From Dastarcus helophoroides (lineage: Eukaryota; Arthropoda; Insecta; Coleoptera; Bothrideridae): a stretch of DNA of 64,000 nt. Where the stretch lies: positions 19,592,851-19,656,850 of the forward strand of contig CM053332.1 of the NCBI GenBank assembly GCA_028583605.1, written 5' to 3'. Below, piece by piece: positions 1 through 11,823 of the stretch. Both the position numbers and the translations under genes were made by a program. The notes under the pieces were generated by a model. It worked only from the letters and a program-made list of their open reading frames with translations, had not been told where the DNA came from and made no database searches. Within the stretch, counting starts at the first letter, position 1. Every line of letters begins with the position of its first letter.

Positions 1-935
1 TGTTCAGCAAAAACCAATATTTGGAGAAAATGGCGAAATTTGGAAAAGGAACGTTATTTAAAAGGAATAGAAATTTCGAGAAAAAGTCGCAATTTAGAAC
101 AAAGTCAAAAAAATGTAATTTTGGCAAAAAATCAAATTGAAGAATAGATTTAAATTTTAAAAATAGAAAACTGAGAAAAAGTTCGAAATATTCAAAAACT
201 ATTTTATTTAATATCACAAATTTTTACTTTTTTTAGTAAGAAATCGACAAAAGACGAATTTTTAAGAAATAGGTCGAGTCTTCCAGTCATTCGAATTAGA
301 AAAGAATAAAGATTTTCACAGATTGTCAAGTTTTAAGAAGAAAGGAGGATTTAAGGAAAAAGAATCTAATTTTAGGAGTAAAACACATAATTAAAAAAAA
401 ACGAATACATAGAACAGGTAAAAAAAGTCGAATTTAAGAATAGATTTAAATTTTGAAAAAAGAAATCTGAGAAAAAGCTTGAAATATTCAAAAACTATTT
501 TATTTAATATGCCCAAATTTTTACTTTTTTTTAGTAAGAAATCGACAAAAGACGATTTTTTGAGAAATAGGTCGAGTCTTCCAGTCATTCGAATTAGAAA
601 AAAGTAAAGATTTTCACAGATTGTCAAGTTTTATGAAGAAAGGAAGATTTAGGGAAAAAAATCTAATTTTAGGAGTAAAACACATAGTTAAAAAAAGACG
701 AATACAGAGAAGAGTTAAAAAAAGTCGAATTTACGAGAAAAAGGCAAACTTTGAAATAAAGCTCTAAATTTTAAGAAATAAAAGGTGTTTTGGGCTGATA
801 TGTTTTCGTTTGACTACATGAGTCCTCCCTGTCCCATATTTTATCTGATTTATCTGATTTGATTTTGAAATAAAATGTAAAATTTACGAAACCAATTTTT
901 TTATTGCAGTTGGCTCTTTTTTTTGCCGACGCTTG
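1..935 (-). mobile_element. AT-rich non-autonomous repeat with hAT-like end (copy A)
   Basis: No coding potential. Read on the minus strand, the right edge (about 911-935) gives GTCGGCAAA followed by AGAGCCA. This resembles the better preserved end at 53373, CAGGGGTCGGCAAACT, which is the classic end of Charlie-type hAT elements. The homology to 53373-54060 in opposite orientation continues to base 1, so the element is cut by the window edge. Positions 138-735 contain a tandem duplication of about 298 bp. Assignment to hAT rests on one degenerate end; no target duplication or second end can be seen. Confidence 0.5.
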
Positions 936-1003
936 CCCTATGGTTTGGAAGTTTGCCTGTAACGTGAAGGTCCTGGGTTCGATTCCCAATCGCTGATTAC
1001 ACA
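936..1003 (+). ncRNA. tRNA-derived (SINE-like) sequence
   Basis: Positions 976-986 read GGTTCGATTCC, a perfect RNA polymerase III B box. Upstream, TGGTTTGGAAG is a weak A-box candidate. The stretch TTTGC-CTGTAAC-GTGAA can fold as an anticodon arm with a 7-nt loop (GTA at the anticodon position). The T stem pairs at 4 of 5 positions, but I cannot form a good acceptor stem, so this is not a functional tRNA gene. It most likely is the head of a SINE or a tRNA pseudogene abutting the hAT-like end. Confidence 0.45.
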
Positions 1004-1999
1004 TTCTTAACTCTTTATAATATTTATTGTTTACATTAACGGGACCAGTATTGGAAACCATATTTGAATTGTTATTTAGTTTCAGAAGAAGTGATGACAC
1101 ACGACTATTGGATTCTAAAATTTCTTAAAACGTTACCTCAATGCTGGGCTCGTTAATACAACCAATAAATCTAATTAATTGTTTGAATAATATTCCAAAA
1201 ACTAAACTTTTAGAAGGCTGACTACGTAAACTTAAAGGAAAACACTTCCAAGTTAGTTTTTACCGCTTTAATATGTAAACTAGTTTGGTAGGTAATTTGA
1301 TTTTGGTGAAAGGAACTGGTCCTTGGTTATCTGCAAAAATTGATCTCTCATATCGTCCAAACCAAAAGTCCTAGCTAAATTTAGTTTTAAGATATGTAAT
1401 CCACAGGACAAAATCTAACTAATAGGGTACTTTTAAATCGTAAATAATAACTTTCGAATTTTGATTCAAGAAAATTTGAAAATTTTGAAAGTTTAGAGGC
1501 ATGTATCTCGCAAACGGATAGCTGTAGCTCAATTTGGTTTTCAAATTCCTATTCTACGTCTCCAAAACTCTATGAAAATGCAATAAACTTATTACTTATT
1601 AAGTCTTCCTCAAGATTTGTTAAATTTTTATTATTAAAAAGATAATCTCTAAAACTTAAAAAATATTTTCTGGAAATTATAAACTAGGGTAAAATGCTAT
1701 TTTTTGGGTTGTTTGGTTGCCAATCTTCTTACTATTTTATTTTAAATGTTGTGCTTTCTTATTTTACGTAAACATTTCAATAGGTTTATTAAAATATATA
1801 TCTCTCAATAATTATCAGCATTTTCCTTGGATTTACCATACACGGTGTTGTTCATTTCTCAGTTTTTCATAATTCTATTTTTTTCACAATTCTATTTTTT
1901 TTACAATCCTCTTGCGAAAACTGTTAAAAACAAATTTGATCCGTATTTCATCCTTCGGTTAATTCAAGTTTCTTTTTTAAAAAACATTAATACTTTTTG
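1004..1999. other. No gene seen; contains a foldback-repeat tip
   Basis: Ordinary AT-rich sequence with only short chance reading frames. Positions 1305-1343 match the outer arm (GGAACTGGTCCTTGGTTATC) of the palindromic repeat family found at 20729, 28291, 57083 and 58769. Confidence 0.6.
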
Positions 2000-2290
2000 G
2001 GTCAGAAAGCGTTGGAATGCAGGAACTTATTTTTCCATAAAATATTTTTTTTCTCAACAGCTAGTAAAATATCAAAAAAACTTGCAGTTTTCTGATAATC
2101 TATGACCCAATATTAAAGTTTTATTTCAAGAAACCTAGGATATCAGGGAGGGCGGTCCATTATTACACATTTTGAGCTGCATCTTTGAGACCATTGAACC
2201 GAAAATTATTAAAAAAAATATTTTGGGACCCCTAGAGGTAGCTGTTTCAACCTCAGATGGTGTATTAAATAAAGCATGATTCTTTGACGA
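2000..2290 (+). repeat. Dispersed repeat R1, copy 1
   Basis: Shares a recognisable diverged sequence with 28200-28290 and with 28650-28760 plus 29000-29185, including TGATAATCTATGACCCAATA, then GAAACCTAGG, then a segment ending before GATTTTACGG or GATTCTTTGACG. At 28.7 kb the same sequence is interrupted by a palindromic element, so this copy approximates the empty site. No coding capacity and no recognisable termini. Confidence 0.6.
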
Positions 2291-3582
2291 TCAAATAAAC
2301 CCCCACTATAATTCAAATATTTTCTTTTTTTGTTGGTAGACTTGCGTGAATCATCGAGAGCTAACGCTGAGCAAAATTTCAAATTCTTATGCCATATATT
2401 TTTTAAGGTAAACCTCTTTCTCCCAGACGGATGAAAGGATATAAGAGTGAGATTCCCTTTTGTCCTTATAAGTTACGGAATCCCAAAAATGTGGAAATTT
2501 TGAAGGAGGATTGGAATCTTTAAAAAAGCAACACTTTTAAAAAAATAAAACACAACAGTTTTGAAAGTCAAACTACTTTTTAAAAGGGTAGAATTTTTGA
2601 AATAAAATCGAAAGTGAAAGAGTTAACATTTTAATAAAAGCTACAGGTTTAAAAGAATTAAAATTTTGGGGAAGGTGAGTGTTTTTAATACAAGAATTTT
2701 TTTAAGATTAAGTCAATCTGTTCCTGTAAACAATTAAAAGTACAGGCGACATGAATACAACTCAAGAACTAACGTGTTTTACCCGTTTCTGTAATGAAAA
2801 TTACACTCAAAGTTTACAGATGTTAGTCAAAAACGAGATTGGTTGATAAAAAATTTAAAAAATCAATTAAAAGTTTTATAAACCTTTCGCCTGACGATCC
2901 ATAAAAGTAGTTTTAAAACTCACATTGAATTTATTTCGGACGTACGCGGCAAGTAAAAGTTAACTGCATCTCGCGTAAGTGAAATGCATGACCAAAACAG
3001 AAAACTAAAACTTTAATGTCAAACCACAAAACTTTTTATTATTATTCCAAGTTTCCTATAGGACGCTCGAAAGTATCGTTAGTTTTGTTGCAACTAGTTA
3101 TATGCACAAACGCAAACAAGGCCGTAAAAGGAAGAATTTAATCACATAAATTTCCTTTACGTAATCTTATAAAAGGGGAGGTCCGCTCCGAGTGGGTTTT
3201 ATGGGGCGATATTTGATTGCCATTTGACAGATATAATGGGTCGCGATCGTAAAATTAGTTTTATTTTCTAACTACTTTTAAATGTAGCAAAACTTTAATT
3301 GAAAATGACGATTTAACAGCTAGACATAATAAAGGGTTGAAAAGTTCACCCCATTGAATAGGTTACATTTCCAGGAAACGTTCATACGTTCATTGATGTG
3401 AAATGATATTTTAATGAGTGGCGTTCGTGCTCATCATTATTTTGTTTTTGTCAAAGCGATGGCGGTATAAATTATCATCAAAGTTATATTCGTAGTTTAA
3501 AATGTACACCATTTTTTTGATGTGATATGAAATTTTGTTGATAGCAGCAACTAACGGTGCGTCATTAGACACTTTATTCCAT
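2291..3582. other. No gene or repeat recognised
   Basis: Normal-complexity AT-rich DNA. The reading frames present are short and lack domain similarity that I can recognise. Confidence 0.6.
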
Positions 3583-3767
3583 ATATTTCTCTCTGACATA
3601 AATATATTTTCTCTCTGACATAAGTGTCAACTATCCTGGGAGAAGCGTCAACTATCCTGAGAGAAGCGTCAACTATCCTGAGAGAAGGTAGCTCCTCCCA
3701 GCTGTCTAGATAAGTCTCGGATAGCTTCTCTCAGTATAGTTGACACTTATGTAAGGAGAAATTTTTT
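3583..3767 (+). repeat. Small foldback (MITE-like) element with three 21-bp units
   Basis: Outer arms of about 37 bp at roughly 3608-3645 and 3728-3765 are inverted copies (TTTCTC..ACATAAGTGTCAACTAT..CTGAGAGAAG). Inside, 3625-3687 is three direct 21-bp copies of CGTCAACTATCCTGAGAGAAG (first copy slightly diverged). The left tip is also directly repeated (3583-3604). No coding sequence. Confidence 0.7.
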
Positions 3768-4632
3768 TATACATACTTTAATTTTACTCATAAACTAAAA
3801 ATAAAACTTCAAAGACAAGAAGAAGCAATAATTGATTAAATATGTCACCAACCCAGATGGTTGAAACTCTATCCATTTATTTCTAGTGGGATTGTATACA
3901 ATGTGATTTTTTTTAAAATGCCATGTTTTCTCAAAATTTAGTCTAAAATTTCGAATTGTAATTTATATTTTAATATTTCCTTGTTTAGTTTGAAGGGGGA
4001 TTACAAATCTCGAAGTCACGTTACCAATTTAACGTCAGTCAAGCAGTGACATTTACTCTTTGCATTAGCAAATTGGAAGCTGGTTCTACAACATATATTA
4101 AGGTCATGTTGACGCTAGGCAAGCACTTGACTGGAGTATCTCCTGTCAGAATGTGCGATACGTAAACGGTAACAAATATTAATGCCTATTTAACCGTAAA
4201 ATCCGGAAGTGGAGGTGTGAGCGAAACAACCGTGGAAGATTCCCTGTAACCCCCACTTGACTAAAACGTGATTGTTTTATCCGAATCGATACGTGACGTT
4301 ATTATACTTCTCTGGAGAATTTCTATCGAATACGCATGACAATTTATATGCAGACAATTAAGCATCCTGTCGAATGCGAAATTATCATATAGTCGACCTA
4401 ATACCCGCGGAGACAAATTACCGCGTTAAAACGCTTCTTAGTCCTTAATTTGAATTTGAGCAGGATTAACTTGAACACTTAACTAATGGCTTACACATAT
4501 GTGTTCGTTTTCTCATTGTTGCGAATTGATTCAACATTTAAATTAAAGAGTTTCCACTTTAGCTTCTGCAACTAAAGTGAAAACTCTTTGCAGAAATGCT
4601 GAAAAAAGCTCCTTAAAAAATACCAAATTTAT
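3768..4632. other. No gene or repeat recognised
   Basis: Mixed-complexity sequence, slightly richer in GC than its surroundings. No RNA gene and no open frame of note. Confidence 0.55.
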
Positions 4633-4731
4633 CCTGTGAAACCAAGAAAGATTCAAAAACTTGGCTTCAGGAAGACAAGATTTGTATTTCAATTTTTGAA
4701 GATAACCAATGCTCAGTCCGTTGCACCAAAA
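4633..4731 (+). repeat. Palindromic repeat family P, internally deleted copy
   Basis: Has both outer parts of family P (GAAACCAAGAAAGATT at left; GACAAGATTTGTATTTCAAT and CAGTCCGTTGCACC at right) but lacks the central ACGCGT stem region. Confidence 0.6.
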
Positions 4732-5544
4732 AAAAACTCCTTGTCCAGTTAAATAGAAATTTTACGCAGTCAGTTACTTTATCAAAATAAATAGAAGGAT
4801 CAAAGTAAAGGATCTAACTAAGCTTTTGTGGTAACAACCACCTTCCCCTATGGACTGCCATCTTATAATAAGATATGATGTATTTGGAAGGCTTATTAAA
4901 GTTAGAAAGTGCAAAGAATTGAATTCACTTTTAAAAGCATATAAACTCCCCCTAACAGGGCGCTTCTGTTAGTTACAATCTCGCATATAGGCATTGTTTA
5001 CAACTCCATAGGTCAACAGGCGCTTATCACGGTACCTCGTCATCAGATGAGGCAAACTGGAGAAAGCGAATATCGGTAACTAACGGGCAACAAATTTTTA
5101 CGTACCATTATGCCATATAGTTACTTATTTTTCGACTCACTTAAAAAATATTCGAAAATAATTTCATCTATTTTAAATTTTTGATGTGTTTAAACAGCCG
5201 GTTTGACGAAAAATAAAATAAGGATTCTAGATAAACAGTAATATAAAAAATATACGAAAATAGTTAACCAGTCTGGTAAAAATAAAGCGTCAATTCTAAA
5301 TAATTAAATGGGAACAATTAATGTTCAGTGCTTAACTAGCCCGCCTTTAAAGCATATTAAACATTTGTCAGCAGTTAGTTTGTGAATGAATAACATCCAA
5401 AGAAGGTTTCACCCCTTTACCACATCGGCAATTAAATAAATAATTACGCGATACGTATTTCGCCAGCAGAACTGGCATTTTCAAGCGCACTAATCTTAAA
5501 AGATTAGCAAAAGATGCATCGACGTCATCTGCATTGAGAGTTCT
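4732..5544. other. No gene or repeat recognised
   Basis: Ordinary AT-rich DNA without recognisable coding or RNA features. Confidence 0.55.
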
Positions 5545-7440
5545 CAATTATCAAATTCTTTGACAATATTTTCGTCTTCATTTCCAAAGTTCGACTTTTC
5601 TTTTAGTTGTTTCGTATTGTTTTGAAATTGGAATCCTTTTTCAAATTTTTGAATTCTTTTATTTTTAGAAACCAGAGATATTTTTGTAAAATCTTAATTT
5701 TAAACTAACCCTTTAACTATTTTTTCAATATTTCGATTTTTAACAACTTTATTTTTTTTATAATTTCGGCTTTCTTTAAACTGTTCGGGTTTTTTCGAAT
5801 TGTTTTCTTTTCTGACAATTTTTACTTCAATATTTTGGCTTTTTTGAGTCTCGGTGTTTTTTTTCAGATATTTGATTTTTTAATTCCCACTTGTTTTTTT
5901 AAAATTTTGGCAATTTTTTAAAATTTTTACATTATCAAATTTTTTGACAATATTTTCGCCTTTATTTCCAAAATTCGACTTTCTTTTTAGTTGTTTCGAA
6001 TTGTTTTTAAATTGTAACCTTTTTTCAAATTTTTGAATTCTTTTAATTAGGTAATTTTAACTTGTTTTCAAAAATGTTACCTTTTTGGAAACCGGAGATA
6101 TTTTTGTAAAATTTAAATTATAAACTTAACCTTTAACTATTTTTTCAAAATTTTGATTTTTTAGAACTTTGTTTTTTTATTATCGACTTTCTTTAAAATT
6201 TTCGACTCGTTTTCTTTTCTGGAAATTCTGACTGCAATATTCCGGATTTTTTAAGAGTTTTGGTGTTTTTTTAGAATTTTGATTTTTTAATTCCACTTGT
6301 TTTTTTAAAATTTTGGCAATTTTTAAAAATTTCCACATTATCAAATTTTTCGACAATATTTTTGCCTTCATTTCCAAAATTCGACTTTCTTTTTAGTTGT
6401 TTTAATTTGTTTTTAAACTGTAACCTTTTTTCAAATTTTTGAATTCCTTTAATTAGGTAATTTTGACCCGTTTTCAAAAATGTTACCTTTTTGGAAGCGG
6501 AAATATTTTTGTAAAATCCTAATTTTAAACTTAACCCTTAACTATTTTTTCAAAATTTCGATTTTTTAAAACTTTATTTTTTTAATTTCGACTTTCTTTA
6601 AAATTTTCGACTTTTTCCGAATCGTTTTCCTTTTTGGAAATTCTGACTGCAATATTCTGAATTTTTTAAGAGTTTCGGTGTTTTTCAAATTTTTGATTTT
6701 TTAAATCCTATTCGTTTTTTCAAAATTTTGGCAATTTTAAAATTTTTTTATATTATTGTCAGATTTTTTGACAGTATTTTCGTCTTTATTGTCAAATTTC
6801 GACTTTATTCGAAATTTCGTTTTTTAGAAAATTTCAACCTTTTTAGGTGATTTGAATTATTAAATTGTAATCTTTTTTTTTAGTTATTGAATTTTTTCAT
6901 TCTTTGGCAATGTTGACCTAATTTCAGAATTTAGACTTTTTTGGAAAAGGGATACTGTTAGAAAATGTTAATTTTTAACTAAACTTTCAACTATTTTTCC
7001 AAAATTTTGATTTTTACAGCTTTATTTTTTTTTAATTTCAGCTTTCTTCAAAATTTCGAATATTTTGAAAATTTCCTTTCTCTAAAATGATAACATTTTT
7101 TAAAAATGTCGAATTTTTTGTTTAAATTTGATCATTTGTTCCAACTTTTAATTTTTTTATAGAATCTCAACATTATTTTTTATTAATTTTCACCTTTGAA
7201 ATTTAGACTTTTAAAAATTTCTATATATTATTTTAAATCAGAACGACCCTTAAGAAATTTTAACGTTTTTTAAAGATCTCAAATTTTTTCAAATCTCGAA
7301 ATGCTCTTTATAAATTTGTACTTTTTTGAAATTATCAAATATTTTTTAGAATTTAAATTTTATTTTAAATTTTGACTTTATTTAAAACCCTTGATTTAAA
7401 AAATATCGAAATATAAAAAAAATCCCAAATTTAAAAAAAA
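5545..7440. repeat. AT-rich tandem array, ~400-bp unit, about 4 copies
   Basis: The block TTTGACAATATTTTCG..TTCGACTTTCTTTTTAGTTGTTT recurs near 5560, 5945, 6350 and 6765, a spacing of about 385-415 bp. Copies are diverged and the last one fades into unordered AT-rich sequence by about 7000. All is in the pyrimidine (TTTCGAC) orientation on the plus strand. Confidence 0.7.
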
Positions 7441-7456
7441 CTAAATTTTATTTAAA

Positions 7457-7600
7457 GAAGACGCCAATGGTATGACCACGTAGGAAAAATGGAAGAAGAG
7501 AGAGTTATTCGAAGGGCCCTGGAGGACACGCCTCTAGAACGTAGACCAAGAGAAAGACCACCAAAAAGATAGAAAGGCAGCTGGCAATCCACATATTAAA
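7457..7600 (+). pseudogene. Non-LTR retrotransposon ORF2 C-terminal tail, broken copy
   Basis: Translates to a basic peptide with QWYDHVGKMEEERVIRRALE and RRPRERPPKR, followed by an in-frame stop (AAAAGATAG), then KGSWQSTY. The pattern HV-x-x-M-x-x-x-R..R-G-R-P-R-x-R-W is the usual C-terminal tail of endonuclease/reverse-transcriptase polyproteins of RTE-like non-LTR elements. No reverse transcriptase domain is attached. It is a 5'-truncated remnant whose GAA tract fits the simple-repeat tails such elements leave at their 3' ends. The intact sister is at 8005. Confidence 0.6.
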
Positions 7601-7649
7601 AAAAAAACAGAATACCTGATTAGAAGAAATACAGAACAATAGGTCTTCA

Positions 7650-7812
7650 AAAAGAGGAAGAAAAGAAGAAGAAAAAAACGAAGAAGAAAAAGAAGAAGAA
7701 AAAAAGAAGAAGAAGTAAAAGAAGAAGAAAAAGAAGAAGAAAAAGAAGAAGAAAAAGAAGAAGAAAAAGAAGAAGAAGAAATAGAAGAAGAATAATAAGA
7801 AGAAGAAGACAT
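7650..7812 (+). repeat. GAA-rich microsatellite
   Basis: Runs of GAAGAA and AAAGAAGAAG follow the retrotransposon tail directly. The serine-rich reading frame on the opposite strand is an artefact of the repeat. Confidence 0.9.
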
Positions 7813-8004
7813 TTTATTTTAAATTTTGACCTTTCTTTGAAAACGTCGATTAAAAAAAATCGAAATGACCAAAAAGTTTTAAAATTAAAAACATGGCGTC
7901 AAATTTTTTAACAAATTTAAAAAAGAGACCAATTTTGAAAAAAATTGAAAATTTTGAAAAGGCCGAAATTTTCAAAGAAATTTAAAAAACTAAATTTTAT
8001 TTCA

Positions 8005-8190
8005 AGAAGACGCCAATGGTATGACCATGTACGAAAAATGGAAGAAGACAGAGTTGTTCGAAGGGCCCTGGAGGAAACGCCTCTAGAACGTAGACCAAGA
8101 GGAAGACCACGAAAAAGATGGAAAGACAGCTGGCAATCCACATATTTAAAAAAAACCAGAATGCCTTATTCGAAGAAAAACAGACCATAA
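8005..8190 (+). pseudogene. Non-LTR retrotransposon ORF2 C-terminal tail, open copy
   Basis: Open to the stop at 8188-8190. The peptide contains QWYDHVRKMEEDRVVRRALE, then ERRPRGRPRKRWKDSWQ. The GRPRKRW block is characteristic of the extreme C-terminus of RTE-like endonuclease/reverse transcriptases. It is only ~62 residues of a protein of roughly 900-1000, with no start of its own, so it is a remnant and not a functional gene. Its reading frame is intact whereas the copy at 7457 has a stop and two lost Arg/Gly positions. The clade (RTE versus others sharing this tail) cannot be fixed from this fragment. Confidence 0.6.
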
Positions 8191-8194
8191 GTCT

Positions 8195-9090
<896 letters not shown>

Positions 9091-9270
9091 GAAATTTTAT
9101 TTTAAAGTTTGACCTTTCTTTGAAACCGTCGATTAAAAAAATCGAAATTACCAAAAAATACCCAAATTTAAAAAATGGCGTCAATTTTTTTAGGAAATTT
9201 AAAAACGAGACCAATATTAAAAAAATTTTGAAATTCTGAAAAGGCCAAAATTTTCAAAGAAATTTTATTG

Positions 9271-9570
9271 TCGAAAAATTCAAATTCTGAAAACGAGACG
9301 AATTTTGAAATAATGTTGATATTTTTGATAGGCCAAAATTTTCGAAAAAATTATTGGAAATTCTCGAAAAATTGGAAATTTTAAAAACGAGTCCTAAAAA
9401 AACGTTAAAATTTTTGAAAGGCCAAAATTTAAAAAAATGAATTTTGGAAATTGAAAAAGTTGAATTGTTTACAAGTGTTAAGATTTTGAAAATTTAAAAG
9501 AAAAACCAGTTCGAATAAAAACTGAAATATTGAAAGAATCATGTGATCCGCTAGTGAAATTTCTATTGGT
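9271..9570. other. AT-rich sequence, no gene
   Basis: Purine-oriented AT-rich sequence (AAATTTTGAAA-type words), decayed, with no coding capacity. Confidence 0.6.
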
Positions 9571-10008
9571 ATATATGTTACGGCTAAAATGAATGCTTGG
9601 TTAGTTTTAAAACTAACCAGATAGTTTGCAAACATACTGAATTAGTTGCTATTTTAAAAGAATCAGCCATTTTTAACAGCCAGCTAGTTTCGAAACTATC
9701 AACTGATTATTTGTTATTTTACCGGAAACGGCTGATTCCTTCAAAATAACAGCTTTGTTGGCTATTTTGAAAGCAAACTGGTTACTTTCAAAATCAACCA
9801 AGTATCCATTTTAGCTGTGACATAAATAAACCAAAGCAAATAGTCAGCTAACTAATCAGGTAGTTTCTAAACTCTCAACTTGGCATCCTCTAGTTTGTTG
9901 GAAATGACTGATTCTTCCAAAATGGCAGCTTTTCCAGAACAAAGTTTGCAAACTAGCTGGTTTGTTTTAAAACTAACCAAGTATTCATTTTAGCCGTAAC
10001 ATACATAA
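9571..10008 (+). mobile_element. Foldback (MITE-like) element, ~440 bp
   Basis: The ends are inverted copies: ATGTTACGGCTAAAATGAAT at left and its complement ATTCATTTTAGCCGTAACAT at right. The arms extend about 63 bp inward (TTGGTTAGTTTTAAAAC..TAGTTTGCAAAC). Internal sub-repeats of AACTAACCAG/CAGCTAGTTT occur in both orientations. No transposase. The target-site duplication is unclear, so the superfamily is unassigned. Confidence 0.7.
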
Positions 10009-10261
10009 CACACAAGTACTGGTTGGAAATAAATAATGTACTGATGATTATTTAATTATTTATACTTAATTATTTTTAAGAGTGAGCACCAAAGTTTCAA
10101 TTTATTTGATTGTGCTTGTAATTAAAAAATAAATGTCATAATTTTTTATTGTAGCGAAAAAAATATTTAAAAGGGGACACTTCGTAATCCAAGGAATCTT
10201 AACGTAAATAAAAAAAAAGGTTGGAAAGTCCTGTGTTCTGCTCTTGCCTGCACAAGTTGTT

Positions 10262-11130
10262 AATAAAATAGGTCTTATTTAACTAATTCGAAGCCCAATA
10301 TCATCGGAAAATATATAGATTTCTTACAAAAGGTGACTCCTCACTTGAGTAAATCCAATGAGAACATTTTTGTCTCCTTGGCGGGTCACAGAATGTTATA
10401 TATTTGGGAGCTATCTCCTCCGAAGGAAGGTGTACACTAAACGGCGACGGTAGGTTAAATTAGGAGGCTTTATTCTGCTGACGATCCGATTGAAAGATAA
10501 AATTCACTCACAATTAACGTTTGATCCACAAGGCAACTTAAATGCTAGTTGTGGTTTATGTCTGTAATTCATTTTTCAAAAAACTGCATTTAAAAGGTGT
10601 TAAAAAATTAAAGAAGAGTAAGAATATATCTTAAAGCCGTGATGTTAAATAAGCGACTGGTTCGCAGTTAGGATCATGTTAAATATTTTAGACTGCATAC
10701 ACAAAATGTTAATAAAATATTATTTAACTACTTCAAAACCGAGTATTATCGGAAAATATTTAGATTTTTTAGTACAATAAGTATTTGCTTACATGGGTAA
10801 ATTCGTCAATGAAAAAAATGTTTTGTCTTCCTGGCAGGTCACATATTAAAAAGCTATCTCCTCCGAAGGGAGGTGGACACTAAACGGCGACGGTAGGTTG
10901 AACTAGATGGTTCGCTTTAGCCTGCTGACGATCCGATTTAAAGATAAAATTCACTCACAAATAACGTTTGACCCACAGCCAGTTTTGGGTTATGTCAGTA
11001 ATTTATTATTTAAAAAATCTGCATTTGATCCAAAAAGTGTGAAAAAATTAAAGAAGAATAAGAATACATCTTGAAGCCGTGAAACGACTGGTCCGCAATT
11101 AGGATCATGCCAAATATTCTAGAATATCTC
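10262..11130 (+). repeat. Diverged ~445-bp tandem duplication of complex sequence
   Basis: 10262-10700 and 10707-11130 are two copies with many substitutions and indels. The best kept blocks are GAGCTATCTCCTCCGAAGG, ACACTAAACGGCGACGGTAG, CTGCTGACGATCCGATT and AAAATTCACTCACAA. Unlike the AT-rich arrays this is normal-complexity sequence. No open frame is shared by the copies. Confidence 0.75.
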
Positions 11131-11823
11131 ATTGAATATCTCACTAGAACATACTACATGCGACAACCGAATGAAATTGATCTCACGCATAAGTTATAAG
11201 GTGCCTTTGTCTGGAATGTGTAACAAGTTGGATCACGCATTAAATACAATTCAGAGAACACGATCATTAGCATAGAGTTTGAATATGTAATATTTTGTAT
11301 TATTCAAATCTTGAATAGCTTAGTGGCAAAGCTGGCAACCGTAGAATTAGCTTTGATGATAATAAATATCCTTCAGTGAACAGAGCACTGTGTATACTAG
11401 AACTAGATAGTCTAACATTATCCCCATTCAAGTTTAGGTCAGCGTTAACGTAAAATTCGATAGGTGTGGAGCGATTATGGCTTTTCTCTGTATGTTTTCG
11501 TCGCCCTAGTATATTTTAGATAAATTGTCAGGCAGAAAATACAATAACAGAGGCTATTTGGGAAATTGCCTTTTTACGTTTACATCGAGTTTTCCGCCGT
11601 ATTGCTTTTATTAGTTTGTTTTCTGTCTGGCCGAGCCGACGTTTCTGAAATCACTGTTTATAAATTGACTTATTTATTATTAACAGCTCTGCCATTCTAT
11701 TTCATGTTAGATAGTAATAAATCGTGGCCAAAACATCGAATTACGTGTTGGATAATGAACATGAATGCTACGAAAACACATCTAGATATGAGATATTAAA
11801 AATAAAAGTTTATTTTAATGAGC
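11131..11823. other. No gene recognised
   Basis: Normal-complexity DNA. A 77-codon frame at 11566-11799 starts with a hydrophobic stretch but has no family I can name and no supporting signals. Confidence 0.5.

Larger units (their letters stand above)
7442..7989 (+). repeat. Duplicated unit, copy 1: retrotransposon tail, GAA tract, AT-rich segment
   Basis: Order: CTAAATTTTATTT, a non-LTR C-terminal coding tail (7457-7600), a GAA-rich tract (7650-7812), then an AT-rich segment beginning ATTTTATTTTAAA..TTGACCTTTCTTTGAAA. The same order recurs at 7990-9270, so the whole unit was tandemly duplicated. Confidence 0.75.

Noticed and set aside
7534..7812. Serine-rich 92-codon frame on the minus strand
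   Set aside because: Complement of a GAA microsatellite and of a retrotransposon tail read in the wrong strand.
11566..11799. 77-codon frame with a signal-peptide-like start
   Set aside because: The hydrophobic beginning could be chance in AT-rich DNA; no cleavage site context or known family.
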